Position numbers and translations under genes: made by a program
Part shown: positions 8,394 through 17,465 of the stretch, piece by piece
Layout: each line of letters starts with the position of its first letter
Numbering within the stretch: the stretch's first letter is position 1
The notes under the pieces: model-generated
Told to the model about the DNA's origin: nothing
Database searches by the model: none
The model's input: the letters and a program-made list of their open reading frames with translations, nothing else
NCBI RefSeq assembly: GCF_018390735.1
Contig: NZ_JAHBCL010000002.1
Coordinates: 124,001 to 188,000 of the forward strand
Direction: 5' to 3'
DNA: 64,000 nucleotides
From: Fusibacter paucivorans
Lineage (GTDB): Bacteria; Bacillota; Clostridia; Peptostreptococcales; Acidaminobacteraceae

Positions 8394-8454
8394 AATGCAC
8401 AAATCATATGAAGTGGTATGATGATAATGACGAACAATAAAAGGAGTGAAAAGT

Positions 8455-8913
8455 ATGTCTCTGGAAATTGTAAGAGGTGATATCACGAGATTTAGCGTTG
8501 ATGCGATTGTCAATGCGGCCAATACATCTTTGCTGGGAGGAGGCGGTGTTGACGGTGCGATTCACCGAGCGGCCGGACCGGAGCTCTTGGCGGCATGCCG
8601 GCTTTTAAATGGCTGCGCAGTTGGTGATGCGAAGATAACGGCTGGCTATCAATTGCCTTCGGCGCATGTCATCCATACCGTCGGACCAATTTGGCGTGGC
8701 GGTACGCAAAATGAACGTGCCCTTTTAACCTCGTGTTATAAAAAATCAATTGCACTTGCAAAGGAACATGGCTTAAAGTCGATTGCTTTTCCATTAATTT
8801 CATCAGGTGCATACGGCTATCCAAAAGCTGAAGCGCTTGAAGTCGCGGTCAATACGATTTTAGACAGTATCACTGACGCAGACCTTAAGGTTATACTGGT
8901 ACTTTTCAGATAA
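8455..8913 (+). CDS. Macro-domain (ADP-ribose-binding, YmdB-like) protein
   Basis: Single macro domain of 152 residues that binds or hydrolyses ADP-ribose adducts such as O-acetyl-ADP-ribose. Visible motifs are [18 protein letters not shown] at the N-terminus, the [14 protein letters not shown] loop and [14 protein letters not shown] place the start at the ATG at 8455 since AAGGAG lies 8 nt before it; an upstream GTG at 8446 overlaps the ribosome site. The protein stops right after the last strand (LKVILVLFR), about 20 residues short of YmdB, so the final helix is missing. It is a lone gene followed by a terminator. Confidence 0.9.
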   Translation: MSLEIVRGDITRFSVDAIVNAANTSLLGGGGVDGAIHRAAGPELLAACRLLNGCAVGDAKITAGYQLPSAHVIHTVGPIWRGGTQNERALLTSCYKKSIALAKEHGLKSIAFPLISSGAYGYPKAEALEVAVNTILDSITDADLKVILVLFR

Positions 8914-8915
8914 TT

Positions 8916-8958
8916 AATCCCCCATCCAGAACACAAATGTTTTAGGTGGGGGATTTTT
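8916..8958 (+). terminator. Rho-independent terminator
   Basis: AATCCCCCA (8916-8924) pairs with TGGGGGATT (8947-8955) and runs into T. It ends the macro-domain gene and separates it from the convergent regulator gene. Confidence 0.85.
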
Positions 8959-8977
8959 GAAACTTTAAGAAAAACGG

Positions 8978-10324
8978 TTAAACCTGAAATCGGATGAGGT
9001 TGCCGTTAGAATCTAAAAACAGCATTTGATAATATTTTTTAGGGCGTCCTTTGGACGCTTGTTTTTTTTCTGTCATGACAACGGCACCGCCATGATCGAC
9101 AATGCGATTTAAGATGCGGTTGGCAGATCGAAGCGCAATATCTAAAAGTGATGCCACTTCGTCAGTAGCAAGGCGATTCGTTTTATTTTTTGCAGCGTAG
9201 GCGATCAATTTTTGAAGGTAGGCGCTACTGATGTTTAAATCATTTGACAGGCGCATGATTGCGCCATTTGGCTGATTTGAATATAACAGTCGTTCACCTG
9301 CTTCCAGTGGACCGAAAACCCTGTGGTCGTCATCGACAAAATAGCTTTTGTCACCGCCGGATTCAAGTGCATTGTTCAGCGCAGTCACGGCATTTGTCTT
9401 TGCCTGTGTTATGTTTTGGCCGCTGCCGTATCCGATAGCGATTTTTTTTCGAATAGTGTCTTTGAAGTGCAGTTGCAGCTGACAGTTCGTAAAGTCATTG
9501 GTAATGAGCGCAATTTCTTCAAATGTCGAAAACATGGCAATGACTTCTTCCCGCTGCTGGATGACGAACTCGTAGTCTGATGTTTTGGCGAAAGACATCG
9601 TTTCCCGATAGAGCTTGTCAATATAGTATTCCCGCTCGAAATTGTCTTGTGAAAGGCGTTCGTCTGGTGCAAACGAAATATAGCCAACGACGATCTTATT
9701 GGCACTTAGCTTTTCAAGTTTGACATGATTAATGGCCTGCATTAGTAAGTTATAAACGTATTTTTCAGATGGCTCAACAAAATAACAGCGCATACCGGCA
9801 GCTTTCATTCGATCGATGTGCATACCGAAGCGTGTGACAGACAAGTCGATTTGATTGTTCTGCCAAAGCGACAAATGCTTTTGAAATATTCTTTCTGCAT
9901 ACAGATCAAGATCTTCTTCAAAAAAAGGAAAGACATAGGGTCTTTTATCTGCGGGAAATATTTCTGAGAGTGTTTCGATCATATTATCACTGGCAGAATC
10001 GAAATAGACACGAGAACTGTCAATTTCTGGATGATTGACAAAGAGCTTGAAAAGATGCTTTAAAATATTGGCATCATCGTCATAAATGACATAACAGGGT
10101 TTGTCGATCGGATTTATGTTTTTGTTGAGATAATTACTGAGGGTGGGACCGCTGAGGATAAAAGCATCAACGTCGTTGTAGTGTTTTAAATAACAATTGA
10201 CGATGTCGGGAAAATCTCTAATAACGCATAATTGCATCTGGCAATAGCGTTCGAGTTTTTGCTGCATCTCTTTAATATACACAACATGACTTTCAGAAAT
10301 GATTAAGCCCAATTTAACGATCAA
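8978..10324 (-). CDS. Transcriptional regulator with GGDEF-like/CdaR-type middle and C-terminal winged helix
   Basis: A 448-residue cytoplasmic protein. The N-terminal third is an alpha/beta region resembling a receiver or ligand-binding fold (segments DAFILSGPTLSNYL and SSRVYFDSASDNMIETL). The middle has a stretch KIAIGYGSGQNITQAKTNAVTALNNAL-like in layout, reminiscent of the degenerate GGDEF domain of CdaR/PucR regulators. The C-terminus has a helix-turn-helix region (NRLATDEVASLLDIALRSAN) and a basic tail. A TTG at 10324, nine bases after AAGGAG, is the likely start; an earlier TTG at 10333 abuts the ribosome site. It is divergent from the amidohydrolase/DUF5058 operon and probably controls it. 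Exact family not recognised. Confidence 0.65.
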   Translation of the reverse strand: MIVKLGLIISESHVVYIKEMQQKLERYCQMQLCVIRDFPDIVNCYLKHYNDVDAFILSGPTLSNYLNKNINPIDKPCYVIYDDDANILKHLFKLFVNHPEIDSSRVYFDSASDNMIETLSEIFPADKRPYVFPFFEEDLDLYAERIFQKHLSLWQNNQIDLSVTRFGMHIDRMKAAGMRCYFVEPSEKYVYNLLMQAINHVKLEKLSANKIVVGYISFAPDERLSQDNFEREYYIDKLYRETMSFAKTSDYEFVIQQREEVIAMFSTFEEIALITNDFTNCQLQLHFKDTIRKKIAIGYGSGQNITQAKTNAVTALNNALESGGDKSYFVDDDHRVFGPLEAGERLLYSNQPNGAIMRLSNDLNISSAYLQKLIAYAAKNKTNRLATDEVASLLDIALRSANRILNRIVDHGGAVVMTEKKQASKGRPKKYYQMLFLDSNGNLIRFQV

Positions 10325-10469
10325 AAAAATCAACTCCTTGTAGCAAGTATACCATTATTCAATGAAAGACGGTAACCTAAACCTAGAAAATCATTGACGA
10401 AAATTAATATGTTTGTTAAGGTTTATTAAAGGACGTGACCATAAATGTCATAAAATGTGGAGGGAAATT

Positions 10470-11687
10470 ATGGAATTGAAAGCACGATTATTGGAATCAT
10501 CAAGGGCGATGCAGGATGAACTCGTTGCATTTAGACGATATTTGCATCAGAATCCAGAACTTTCACTGGATTTGCCTATCACGACAAAATTCGTGAAGGA
10601 ACAGCTTATCGCGATGGGTTATGAACCTCAAGACTGCGGGAAATCAGGTATTGTTGCCATCGCAGGTGGACAACGGCCAGGAAAAGTATTTTTGATCCGG
10701 GGGGATATGGATGCGCTTCCTGTCGAAGAGGCAGCAGATGTCCCTTTTAAATCAGTCAATGGCAATATGCATGCCTGTGGTCACGACCTACATACGGCGA
10801 TGCTTCTGGGTGCAGCTAAATTACTTAAAGCGATGGAACCCGATATTCAGGGACAAGTAAAGTTAATGTTTCAGCCGGCAGAGGAAACCTTAGCCGGTGC
10901 AAAGAACATGATTGAAGCTGGTGTTTTAAAGGCGCCGGATGTCGACGCAGCGATGATGATTCACGTGATGACGGGATTTCCGCTGCCTGCCGGCAAAGTA
11001 ATTGTTTCCCAGGCTGGGCTTACAGCGGCAGCATCCGATTGGTTTGAGATACATGTTCAAGGAAAAGGCGGTCATGGTGCGATGCCCAATAATGCCGTCG
11101 ATCCCATCAATGCTGCAACACATATTTTTCAAGCGATCCAGACGATTCACAGCAGAGAATTGGCACCGGGACAGGCTGTAGCATTGACGATCGGCAAATT
11201 TGTCTCCGGAACAACTTCAAATGTCATTCCGGATACAGCGCATATGTATGGAACACTTCGTACTTATGAGCCGGAAACGCGAACTTTTGTCAGAGAGCGT
11301 CTCGAAGCCATTGCCAAGGCAACGGCAGAAGCAGTACGTGCGACAGCTGAAGTGAAAATAGTAGATGGTTGCCCTGCGCTTAATAATGATGCGGCACTAG
11401 TTGAATCAACCAGAACGATTTTGAAAGAATTACTACCTGAAAATGATTTGCTCGATATGAGTGTTTTAACAGGTGGTGGTAAAATGAGCGGTTCTGAAGA
11501 CTTTGCCTATGTTAGTGAAAAAGTGCCGACAGTCATGCTGGGGTTATCTGCAGGCAATGCTGACGAAGGTTATCGCTTTCCACAGCATCATCCGAAAGCT
11601 ATTTTTGATGAGAGCGTTCTGTCAACTGGCGCAGCTGTCTATGCTTATGCGGCAGCAAGATGGCTGGATGAACACAGCAAAGCGTAG
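10470..11687 (+). CDS. M20D amidohydrolase (N-acyl-amino-acid/hippurate hydrolase type)
   Basis: Zinc amidohydrolase of 405 residues cleaving N-acyl or peptide-like amides. Family motifs are RGDMDALPVEE, ACGHDLHTAMLLGAA (Cys and His metal ligands), FQPAEET (catalytic Glu pair region) and a C-terminal SGSEDFAYVSEKVP. A dimerisation lid with HGAMPNNAVDPI lies at mid-protein. I chose the ATG at 10470, preceded by GGAGG, not the upstream in-frame ATG at 10413. It leads an operon with two membrane proteins that probably import its substrate or export its product, opposite a dedicated regulator. Confidence 0.88.
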   Translation: MELKARLLESSRAMQDELVAFRRYLHQNPELSLDLPITTKFVKEQLIAMGYEPQDCGKSGIVAIAGGQRPGKVFLIRGDMDALPVEEAADVPFKSVNGNMHACGHDLHTAMLLGAAKLLKAMEPDIQGQVKLMFQPAEETLAGAKNMIEAGVLKAPDVDAAMMIHVMTGFPLPAGKVIVSQAGLTAAASDWFEIHVQGKGGHGAMPNNAVDPINAATHIFQAIQTIHSRELAPGQAVALTIGKFVSGTTSNVIPDTAHMYGTLRTYEPETRTFVRERLEAIAKATAEAVRATAEVKIVDGCPALNNDAALVESTRTILKELLPENDLLDMSVLTGGGKMSGSEDFAYVSEKVPTVMLGLSAGNADEGYRFPQHHPKAIFDESVLSTGAAVYAYAAARWLDEHSKA

Positions 11688-11702
11688 AGAGGGGGCGCAC
11701 AG

Positions 11703-12425
11703 ATGACTTTTTTTGAAATTTCAAACAGTAAACTGCTTTATGGACTCGTTATTATTGGTCTGCTCTATATTTTGGGATTTGCAGCTGTTTTTTTAAAGCG
11801 CAGTTACCAGCGGTGTGTCGAACTGGGGATTGACCGTTCGACTGTTAACGATGTTATTAAGTCGAGCCTTGCCTTTACGCTGGTGCCAAGTATCGCCATC
11901 GTAATTGGGTTCTTTTCACTTTCGGCAGTCATGGGAATTCCATGGCCGTGGTGGCGTCTTTCGGTACTCGGTTCTGTTGGTTATGAATTGATGGCAGCCG
12001 ATCTTGCTTCGAAGGGTATGTCTTATGCCAATGTTGCGGCAATGGCTGAAGCCAATGATCCACAGGTTTTTTCAGTTATCATGATTGTGATGACCATTGG
12101 TATACTGGGCGGATTTTTAGTGCTGCTGCCATTTGGCAAGAAAATGACGACAGGTCTCATGGCTGCACGGGAGAAAAAAGACAGTACGTGGGGCATCGTC
12201 ATGAGCAGCTGCTTTATGCTGACATTGGCATCTGTTTTTTTGCCAGTCATGATCTTTGGCGATGCCGTCAGTGCAGCGACGCTTTTTACGAGTGCGCTGA
12301 TCACACTGTTGATGACGCTGATCATTAAACAATTTAAAATACACTGGCTTAGTAACTTTGTACTGGCGGTAACGCTGCTTTTGTCGATGGTTGCTTCTGT
12401 GGGATGGCAATCAATCTTAGGATAG
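11703..12425 (+). CDS. DUF5058 family membrane protein, putative transporter subunit
   Basis: A 240-residue integral membrane protein with about six hydrophobic helices. The N-terminus FFEISNSKLLYGLVIIGLLYILG and the following charged loop KRSYQRCVELGI fit my memory of the DUF5058 family. It is 15 nt after the amidohydrolase and 10 nt before a second membrane protein, so the three genes form one transcript. The family is uncharacterised; co-occurrence with M20 amidohydrolases suggests transport of an acylated amino acid or its products. That role is inference. Confidence 0.7.
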   Translation: MTFFEISNSKLLYGLVIIGLLYILGFAAVFLKRSYQRCVELGIDRSTVNDVIKSSLAFTLVPSIAIVIGFFSLSAVMGIPWPWWRLSVLGSVGYELMAADLASKGMSYANVAAMAEANDPQVFSVIMIVMTIGILGGFLVLLPFGKKMTTGLMAAREKKDSTWGIVMSSCFMLTLASVFLPVMIFGDAVSAATLFTSALITLLMTLIIKQFKIHWLSNFVLAVTLLLSMVASVGWQSILG

Positions 12426-12435
12426 GGGGGAAACC

Positions 12436-13170
12436 ATGAAAGAGAAGAAAGAAACCGTTATACTTGATGACTACACGAACTGGGTGCACCGCTTCGGTCG
12501 CATTGGTGCGTTAATTGCCATTCTTTATATGATGTTTATTCCAATTGCAATTGCAGTAGCTTATGATAGCTTTCCGCCCCTTTCGGCTATTTTAAAAGGT
12601 GGTATTGGCGTTATGGCGCTCTTCATCCCAATTGGTATTTCAGAAGTTATTAGTTATACGCCAATCCTTGGCTCGGCGAGTTACTTGACATTCTTGACAG
12701 GGAATATCTTAAATTTAAAATTGCCTTGCGTACTCAATGCGTTAAAATTAGCAAAAGCGGATCAGAATACACCGGAGGGCGATGCAATTGCAACTGTTGC
12801 CGTAGCAGCATCTTCCATACTGACAATGCTGATTATTGCAATTGGCGTATTACTGTTGGTACCGCTTCAACCGCTCTTTCAGACTGAGTTTGTCAAAAGT
12901 GCGACCTCCTATATGCTGCCGGCGCTCTTTGGCGGTATGTTCTTAGGCATCCTTGGCCCTGAACAGGGTTCATTTCGCATTAAAAACAAACTGCTCATCA
13001 TGATTGTTCCAGTAATCATTGTATCGATAACCGTGATTACAGGTATCCTTATCAGCGGATTAGAAGGTGTGGCCATTCTGCTTATGCTGCCGATTGCTAT
13101 TGGTATTGCAAGAGTTTTATGGAAAAAGGGTATCGTTCACGTTGTGGCCAATGAAGTGAAAGATAATTGA
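12436..13170 (+). CDS. Membrane protein, partner of the DUF5058 protein, putative transporter subunit
   Basis: A 244-residue protein with about six to seven hydrophobic helices and a short cytoplasmic N-terminus. It carries conserved-looking motifs GISEVISYTPILGSASYLTF (about residues 68-87) and LFGGMFLGILGPEQGSF (about 166-182). The size match to its neighbour and their tight spacing suggest a two-component membrane carrier. I do not know a named family for it. GGGGGGAAACC precedes the ATG. No terminator is evident before the next gene. Confidence 0.6.
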   Translation: MKEKKETVILDDYTNWVHRFGRIGALIAILYMMFIPIAIAVAYDSFPPLSAILKGGIGVMALFIPIGISEVISYTPILGSASYLTFLTGNILNLKLPCVLNALKLAKADQNTPEGDAIATVAVAASSILTMLIIAIGVLLLVPLQPLFQTEFVKSATSYMLPALFGGMFLGILGPEQGSFRIKNKLLIMIVPVIIVSITVITGILISGLEGVAILLMLPIAIGIARVLWKKGIVHVVANEVKDN

Positions 13171-13260
13171 TCAAAAAGTGATGCATTTATAAGAACCGAC
13201 CGATTGAATTGCTCAAGCGTATCATGCTGGAAGGCGTGATGACTTCCATGTGCCCTTTGT

Positions 13261-13288
13261 TTGAAATGCACTGTAAAAAGAGTATAAT
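13261..13288 (+). promoter_or_regulatory. Sigma-A promoter of the aldo/keto reductase gene
   Basis: TTGAAA (13261-13266), 16-bp spacer, TATAAT (13283-13288), 34 bp before the ATG. Confidence 0.65.
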
Positions 13289-13321
13289 AATGCTAGAGAC
13301 AAAGTGTAAGGAGGGAATCGA

Positions 13322-14443
13322 ATGACGTATTTAGGTGAAGACATTCGTAAATTAGGGTTCGGACTAATGCGCCTGCCAAAGCGTGACGGCGAAATTGATA
13401 TTGAACAGACAAAAGCGATGGTAGATGTCTTTATGGCAGAAGGCATGACGTATTTTGACACAGCTTATGGCTATGATAATGGCAAATCAGAGGAAGCGGC
13501 TAAAATAGCTTTAGTGGATCGATACCCAAGAGATTCATTTCAGCTGGCTACAAAGCTTCCGGCATGGGCTGGTGCCAAGAGTGCAGAGGAAGCAAGGCAA
13601 ATGTTCTGGACGTCACTGGAAAGAACGGGTGCCGGGTATTTTGACTTTTTCCTGCTCCACAATCTAGGCGATGATAGAACCAAGTGCTTTGATGATTACG
13701 ATATATGGACATTTCTTGAAACGCAAAAATCAAAAGGGTTGATTAAGCACTTGGGTTTTTCATTTCACGATAAAGCGGCAGTGTTGGATAATCTATTGAC
13801 GAAACATCCGGAAATGGAATTTGTTCAGTTGCAGATTAATTATGCTGATTGGGAAAGTTATGCCATCGAATCCCGAAAATGCTATGAAGTTGCAAGAAAA
13901 CACGGTAAGCCGATTATTATTATGGAACCGGTCAAAGGCGGTCTTTTGGCGTCGCTGCCTAAAGGGATCGACAACTATTTCCTTGAATATGCACCGACGG
14001 CATCCGTGGCTTCATGGGCGGTTCGGTTTGCTGCTTCTCTTGAAAGCATCATAACAGTGTTAAGTGGTATGTCATCCATTGAGCAAATGCAAGATAATCT
14101 TTCTTATATGAAATCATTTAAGCCGTTGGTTCACGATGAGCGGCAAATTATTGAAAAAGTGCAGAAAGAGCTTGATAAAATAGACAGCATTCCATGCACA
14201 GACTGCCAGTACTGCATGAAAGACTGCCCTGAAGGCATCCCGATTCCAAAAATCTTTGATGCTGTCAATCTTTATTATATCTATGACGATTTGTCAACTG
14301 CCAAGCGCAAATATGGTTTTGCGACTTATAACAGCAGTCTTGCATCACAATGTATTGCCTGTGGTCAATGTGAGACAGCTTGTCCTCAGCATATTCAGAT
14401 TATTGAGGCATTGAAGCAATCGGCTGTATTACTTGAAACATAA
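13322..14443 (+). CDS. Aldo/keto reductase with C-terminal 2x[4Fe-4S] ferredoxin domain
   Basis: A 373-residue oxidoreductase. Residues 1-270 form an aldo/keto reductase barrel with FDTAYGYDNGKSE (Asp and Tyr of the tetrad), the Lys in LATKL and the His in FLLHNLG. The C-terminus adds two CxxCxxCxxxCP clusters, CTDCQYCMKDCP and CIACGQCETACP, so electrons can pass to or from ferredoxin rather than only NADPH. This fused type is common in anaerobes; substrates are unknown. AAGGAGGG precedes the ATG. Single-gene unit with its own promoter and a strong terminator. Confidence 0.92.
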   Translation: MTYLGEDIRKLGFGLMRLPKRDGEIDIEQTKAMVDVFMAEGMTYFDTAYGYDNGKSEEAAKIALVDRYPRDSFQLATKLPAWAGAKSAEEARQMFWTSLERTGAGYFDFFLLHNLGDDRTKCFDDYDIWTFLETQKSKGLIKHLGFSFHDKAAVLDNLLTKHPEMEFVQLQINYADWESYAIESRKCYEVARKHGKPIIIMEPVKGGLLASLPKGIDNYFLEYAPTASVASWAVRFAASLESIITVLSGMSSIEQMQDNLSYMKSFKPLVHDERQIIEKVQKELDKIDSIPCTDCQYCMKDCPEGIPIPKIFDAVNLYYIYDDLSTAKRKYGFATYNSSLASQCIACGQCETACPQHIQIIEALKQSAVLLET

Positions 14444-14471
14444 TAGAGATGCGGTTATAAAGACAAATAAG

Positions 14472-14510
14472 AAACGCCTGCAAAGCATATTTACTTTGCA
14501 GGCGTTTTAA
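14472..14510 (+). terminator. Rho-independent terminator
   Basis: AAACGCCTGCAAAG (14472-14485) pairs perfectly with CTTTGCAGGCGTTT (14494-14507), loop of 8, then a short T/A tail. Confidence 0.85.
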
Positions 14511-14637
14511 AATGACACAAACATTACACAATTGCAAGGTTTGGGAGAAGAAAACTACTTTTCATAGGCATGATAATGGCATAAAATAGGTTATAATAGT
14601 AATTTGATACCAAAATAATTAACAAAGGAATAGTAGT

Positions 14638-15870
14638 ATGAAACAATTGGATATCTATACGGTTGTTCAGATTTTTATTCTCATCCGCTTGGTCTGTACA
14701 GCTGTACTCCTTTTTTTATGGATAAAATATGGGAACCGCTATCTAGGTATTCGGGATATGGCGTTATCATTCGGTTTAACGGCAATCGCACTAATTCTTT
14801 TCCTCTTTGCTGATCAGCTGTCGGTTTTTGCAGGACTTGCATTGCCGAATATACTGGTATTGGTGGGGATTTGTACTTTTGGCATAGGTGTGCTGACTTT
14901 TGCTGAAGCAGCAGTCCACAAAAAAGAACTGATTGCTTACGTGGCTATTTTTGTATGCGTCATGAGTTATTTTACATACAATCAGTTTTCGGTTCGTTAC
15001 ATAATGCTAATTTCGTCAAGTTTTACGATACCTGTGTATATTTATATTATATGGCAGCTTCATTGGCGAACATCCACCTTTTACCGTACCTTTACAGCCA
15101 GTGTTCAATGGGTTGCATGCGGGTTTGTCTTGATGCATATGATGAGAGTGGGCTGGCTGCTTTATTGCCATCCCGTTTTGAATTATCATGGAGACTGCGA
15201 CAATACTCAAACGCTCTTGTTTGCCCTATCGCAAGTGCTGACGCTCTTGCTGGCATTTGCCATTGAGCATATGATCGCCAATAAGCGTGCTCATGAAGCG
15301 TATAATGAAACGAAGACATTGGCAATACAGTTGGAAAAAAAGGAAGCGCTTGCATCGACAGATGCACTGACGGGGATTTACAATCGTCGTAAAATTGAAT
15401 CGCTCATTCGCGAACAGCATCATATTCTGGTTAGTGCTGGAACGGCTTTCTCAGTTTTGCTCATTGATGTAGACCATTTCAAGAATGTGAATGATCAATA
15501 TGGGCACACTGCCGGTGACGCTGTACTCAGGCACTTATCGCAATGTATTCGAGATAATATCAGAGGATTTGATGATGTCGGCAGATGGGGTGGGGAAGAA
15601 TTTCTCGTCCTTTTGCCAAATGCTGCTCTGGATGAGGCGCGAAAAACAGCGGAAAGACTTCGCCGCATTGTATCTGACAATGCTTATACGCAATTGCCTG
15701 AATTGACACTGACCATTAGTATTGGGGTCATTGAAGCCAGCAGTGCGATGAGTATTGACGAAACGCTTAAAAGGGTTGATCAAATGCTTTATAGTGCAAA
15801 AGCCAATGGTCGGAACAGTGTGTTTTCGGGGAATGCTGAAGTGCTGACATCCGTTTCCGGAGTTGATTAA
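14638..15870 (+). CDS. Membrane-bound diguanylate cyclase (GGDEF)
   Basis: Makes cyclic di-GMP. The first about 210 residues hold several membrane helices (seven-helix type sensor of unknown ligand), followed by a short coiled linker and a C-terminal GGDEF domain beginning at DALTGIYNRR. The active-site motif is GGEEF (in GRWGGEEFLVLLP), an active variant, and the product-inhibition I-site RxxD is present as RGFD five residues before it. A TATAAT box at 14592-14597 precedes the gene. It stands alone, with an inverted repeat after it. Two chemoreceptors elsewhere in the window suggest a motile cell in which this signal matters. Confidence 0.92.
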   Translation: MKQLDIYTVVQIFILIRLVCTAVLLFLWIKYGNRYLGIRDMALSFGLTAIALILFLFADQLSVFAGLALPNILVLVGICTFGIGVLTFAEAAVHKKELIAYVAIFVCVMSYFTYNQFSVRYIMLISSSFTIPVYIYIIWQLHWRTSTFYRTFTASVQWVACGFVLMHMMRVGWLLYCHPVLNYHGDCDNTQTLLFALSQVLTLLLAFAIEHMIANKRAHEAYNETKTLAIQLEKKEALASTDALTGIYNRRKIESLIREQHHILVSAGTAFSVLLIDVDHFKNVNDQYGHTAGDAVLRHLSQCIRDNIRGFDDVGRWGGEEFLVLLPNAALDEARKTAERLRRIVSDNAYTQLPELTLTISIGVIEASSAMSIDETLKRVDQMLYSAKANGRNSVFSGNAEVLTSVSGVD

Positions 15871-15891
15871 GTTAGCGAAATATCGATCCTC

Positions 15892-15924
15892 AATAACAGC
15901 GGATTATCTTCGCTGTTATTTTAA
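15892..15924 (+). terminator. Probable terminator after the GGDEF gene
   Basis: AATAACAGCG (15892-15901) pairs with CGCTGTTATT (15911-15920), loop of 9, followed by TTTT within TTATTTTAA. The T tract is short. Confidence 0.6.
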
Positions 15925-16040
15925 TGCAAATATTGATCTGCCAAGTGCTTGACATTATGAAATACATATTGTAAAGATTACTTGCAGCAAACAGCTGAAC
16001 TTGCAACGGCATATAATTTTCAATATAATATGAAGGGTAC

Positions 16041-16139
16041 ATGAAAGAGGATTCTTTCTATCAGCAGGAAATCGCTCAGTACAAATCTATTGAGTTTATG
16101 CCGACAATGTATGCAATAGGATTTGACAAATCTATATAA
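16041..16139 (+). other. Possible 32-residue peptide or gene remnant
   Basis: ATG at 16041 with AAGGGT upstream opens a 32-codon frame (MKEDSFYQQEIAQYK, then SIEFMPTMYAIGFDKSI). It looks like the N-terminal piece of a larger protein, and the DNA from 15925 to 16164 otherwise shows no gene. A TTGACA is present at 15950 but no convincing -10. Could be a truncated gene or chance. Confidence 0.2.
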
Positions 16140-16164
16140 GCATTTGACTTAAGGAGTATTTCGT

Positions 16165-17013
16165 TTGAATGAATTAGTCGTTATAACCATGATCTTGTGT
16201 GGCATTTTGAGCATCCCCTGGGGAATCTATGCGCTTTCTGCCAATAAAGAAATGCGATTTTTTGAATGGGTGGATTATAAACAAATATCAAAGTTTGAAT
16301 TTATCTTTCTCGGTCTGTGCATCGTATGGCTTTATTTAACCAATACGATCAAGGTCATTCCATTTGTCATTGCATTGTTTATTTTACTATTTTCTCTGGA
16401 TTCTATTTCAAATGACGCGATTAAAATTGAAAAAAATCAAAATTTAATGAAGGCGTTTGTTGCCTCATTTCTGTTGTATATGAGCATACAGCTCGCCTGC
16501 AAATACTTAAATCTGTTTAGCAATGTGCATCTGTATAGACTTGTTTTAACCACCAGTGTTTTTTTAGGTTACTTGTTTAACATTAAAGTGAGCAGCTTTC
16601 ATTGGACGACAGCCATTAAAACTATTATAGTGATGCTGGTTGTTTATTTTTTTATCGAGATCCCATATTTGCTTATCTATGATATTGAAGCGTTAAAGGC
16701 TGTAACATTCAGCGGCTATTTAGCAAGCTTTGTGGGATCACTTTATTTTCCAAGCATTGTAGAGGAAGTGATTTTTAGAGGATTTTTACTTGGGGGTCTT
16801 GTTTCGCTTGGCATTAGAAAAGATAAAGCAAATATTTTTCAGGCGATTGTATTCGGTTATATTCATCTTTTAAATTATGAATCAATCACCCTCGTTTCTT
16901 TTTTATGGCCAAGTTTTCAAGTGTTCGCAGGGTATCTCTTTGGCAAAATCTATTTATCGACAAAATCATTAACGCCATGTTTGATTTTACATGCGCTGTT
17001 TGATACGATTTAA
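16165..17013 (+). CDS. CPBP family intramembrane glutamic protease (Abi/CAAX type)
   Basis: A 282-residue membrane protein with about eight helices. The family motifs are in the C-terminal half: EEVIFRGFLLG (Glu-Glu-x3-Arg, about residue 197), then GYIHLLNYES (His motif) and a final LILHALFDTI. The family cleaves within membranes, processing prenylated or peptide substrates, and often gives self-immunity to bacteriocins. The start is TTG at 16165, 8 nt after AAGGAG; an out-of-frame ATG nearby hits a stop at once. It stands alone, so its substrate cannot be guessed. Confidence 0.85.
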   Translation: MNELVVITMILCGILSIPWGIYALSANKEMRFFEWVDYKQISKFEFIFLGLCIVWLYLTNTIKVIPFVIALFILLFSLDSISNDAIKIEKNQNLMKAFVASFLLYMSIQLACKYLNLFSNVHLYRLVLTTSVFLGYLFNIKVSSFHWTTAIKTIIVMLVVYFFIEIPYLLIYDIEALKAVTFSGYLASFVGSLYFPSIVEEVIFRGFLLGGLVSLGIRKDKANIFQAIVFGYIHLLNYESITLVSFLWPSFQVFAGYLFGKIYLSTKSLTPCLILHALFDTI

Positions 17014-17192
17014 TGTCAGCGTTTATACTTGTATCTGCAATGGATAAAGACAGAGAAAGTTACATCATTCAAATATTAATCCTTTCGGCAAATTAGGGCT
17101 GGTTTTCATGAGATGGAAATTTAACCAATTGTGGTGAAGGATCAACGAAAGGCTATTATTCGATTGCCTTGAATAGCAGAAAAGAGAAAATT

Positions 17193-17465
17193 ATGAGAAA
17201 AGAAAATTTTAGTGAACGCATCATCATGGCAGGCTATAAAACGATTGTTCTGGGTATTTGTCTGTACATTATTGAATTAATGCTGCTGCCCATCTTTGGT
17301 TTTCTGCAAAAAGAACAAGTAAATGGCAATGGTTTTTACACGGAGTTTTGGCGATATACAGGCGAGCAGCCCTATCCAACGATTTTTTTCTTAACGGGTG
17401 TCATCGTTGTGCTGGGCGTGATTTTGCTATACCTCGGCATGCGTGAAAAGAAAAAGAATGGCTAA
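17193..17465 (+). CDS. Small two-helix membrane protein, unknown
   Basis: A 90-residue protein with two membrane helices (about residues 14-35 and 62-82) joined by a polar loop with aromatic residues (GFYTEFWRYTGEQPYP), and a basic tail ending MREKKKNG. ATG at 17193 has only a weak ribosome site (AGAGAAAA); a TTG at 17169 is an alternative. I do not recognise a family. It sits between a CPBP protease and decayed sequence. Confidence 0.45.
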   Translation: MRKENFSERIIMAGYKTIVLGICLYIIELMLLPIFGFLQKEQVNGNGFYTEFWRYTGEQPYPTIFFLTGVIVVLGVILLYLGMREKKKNG

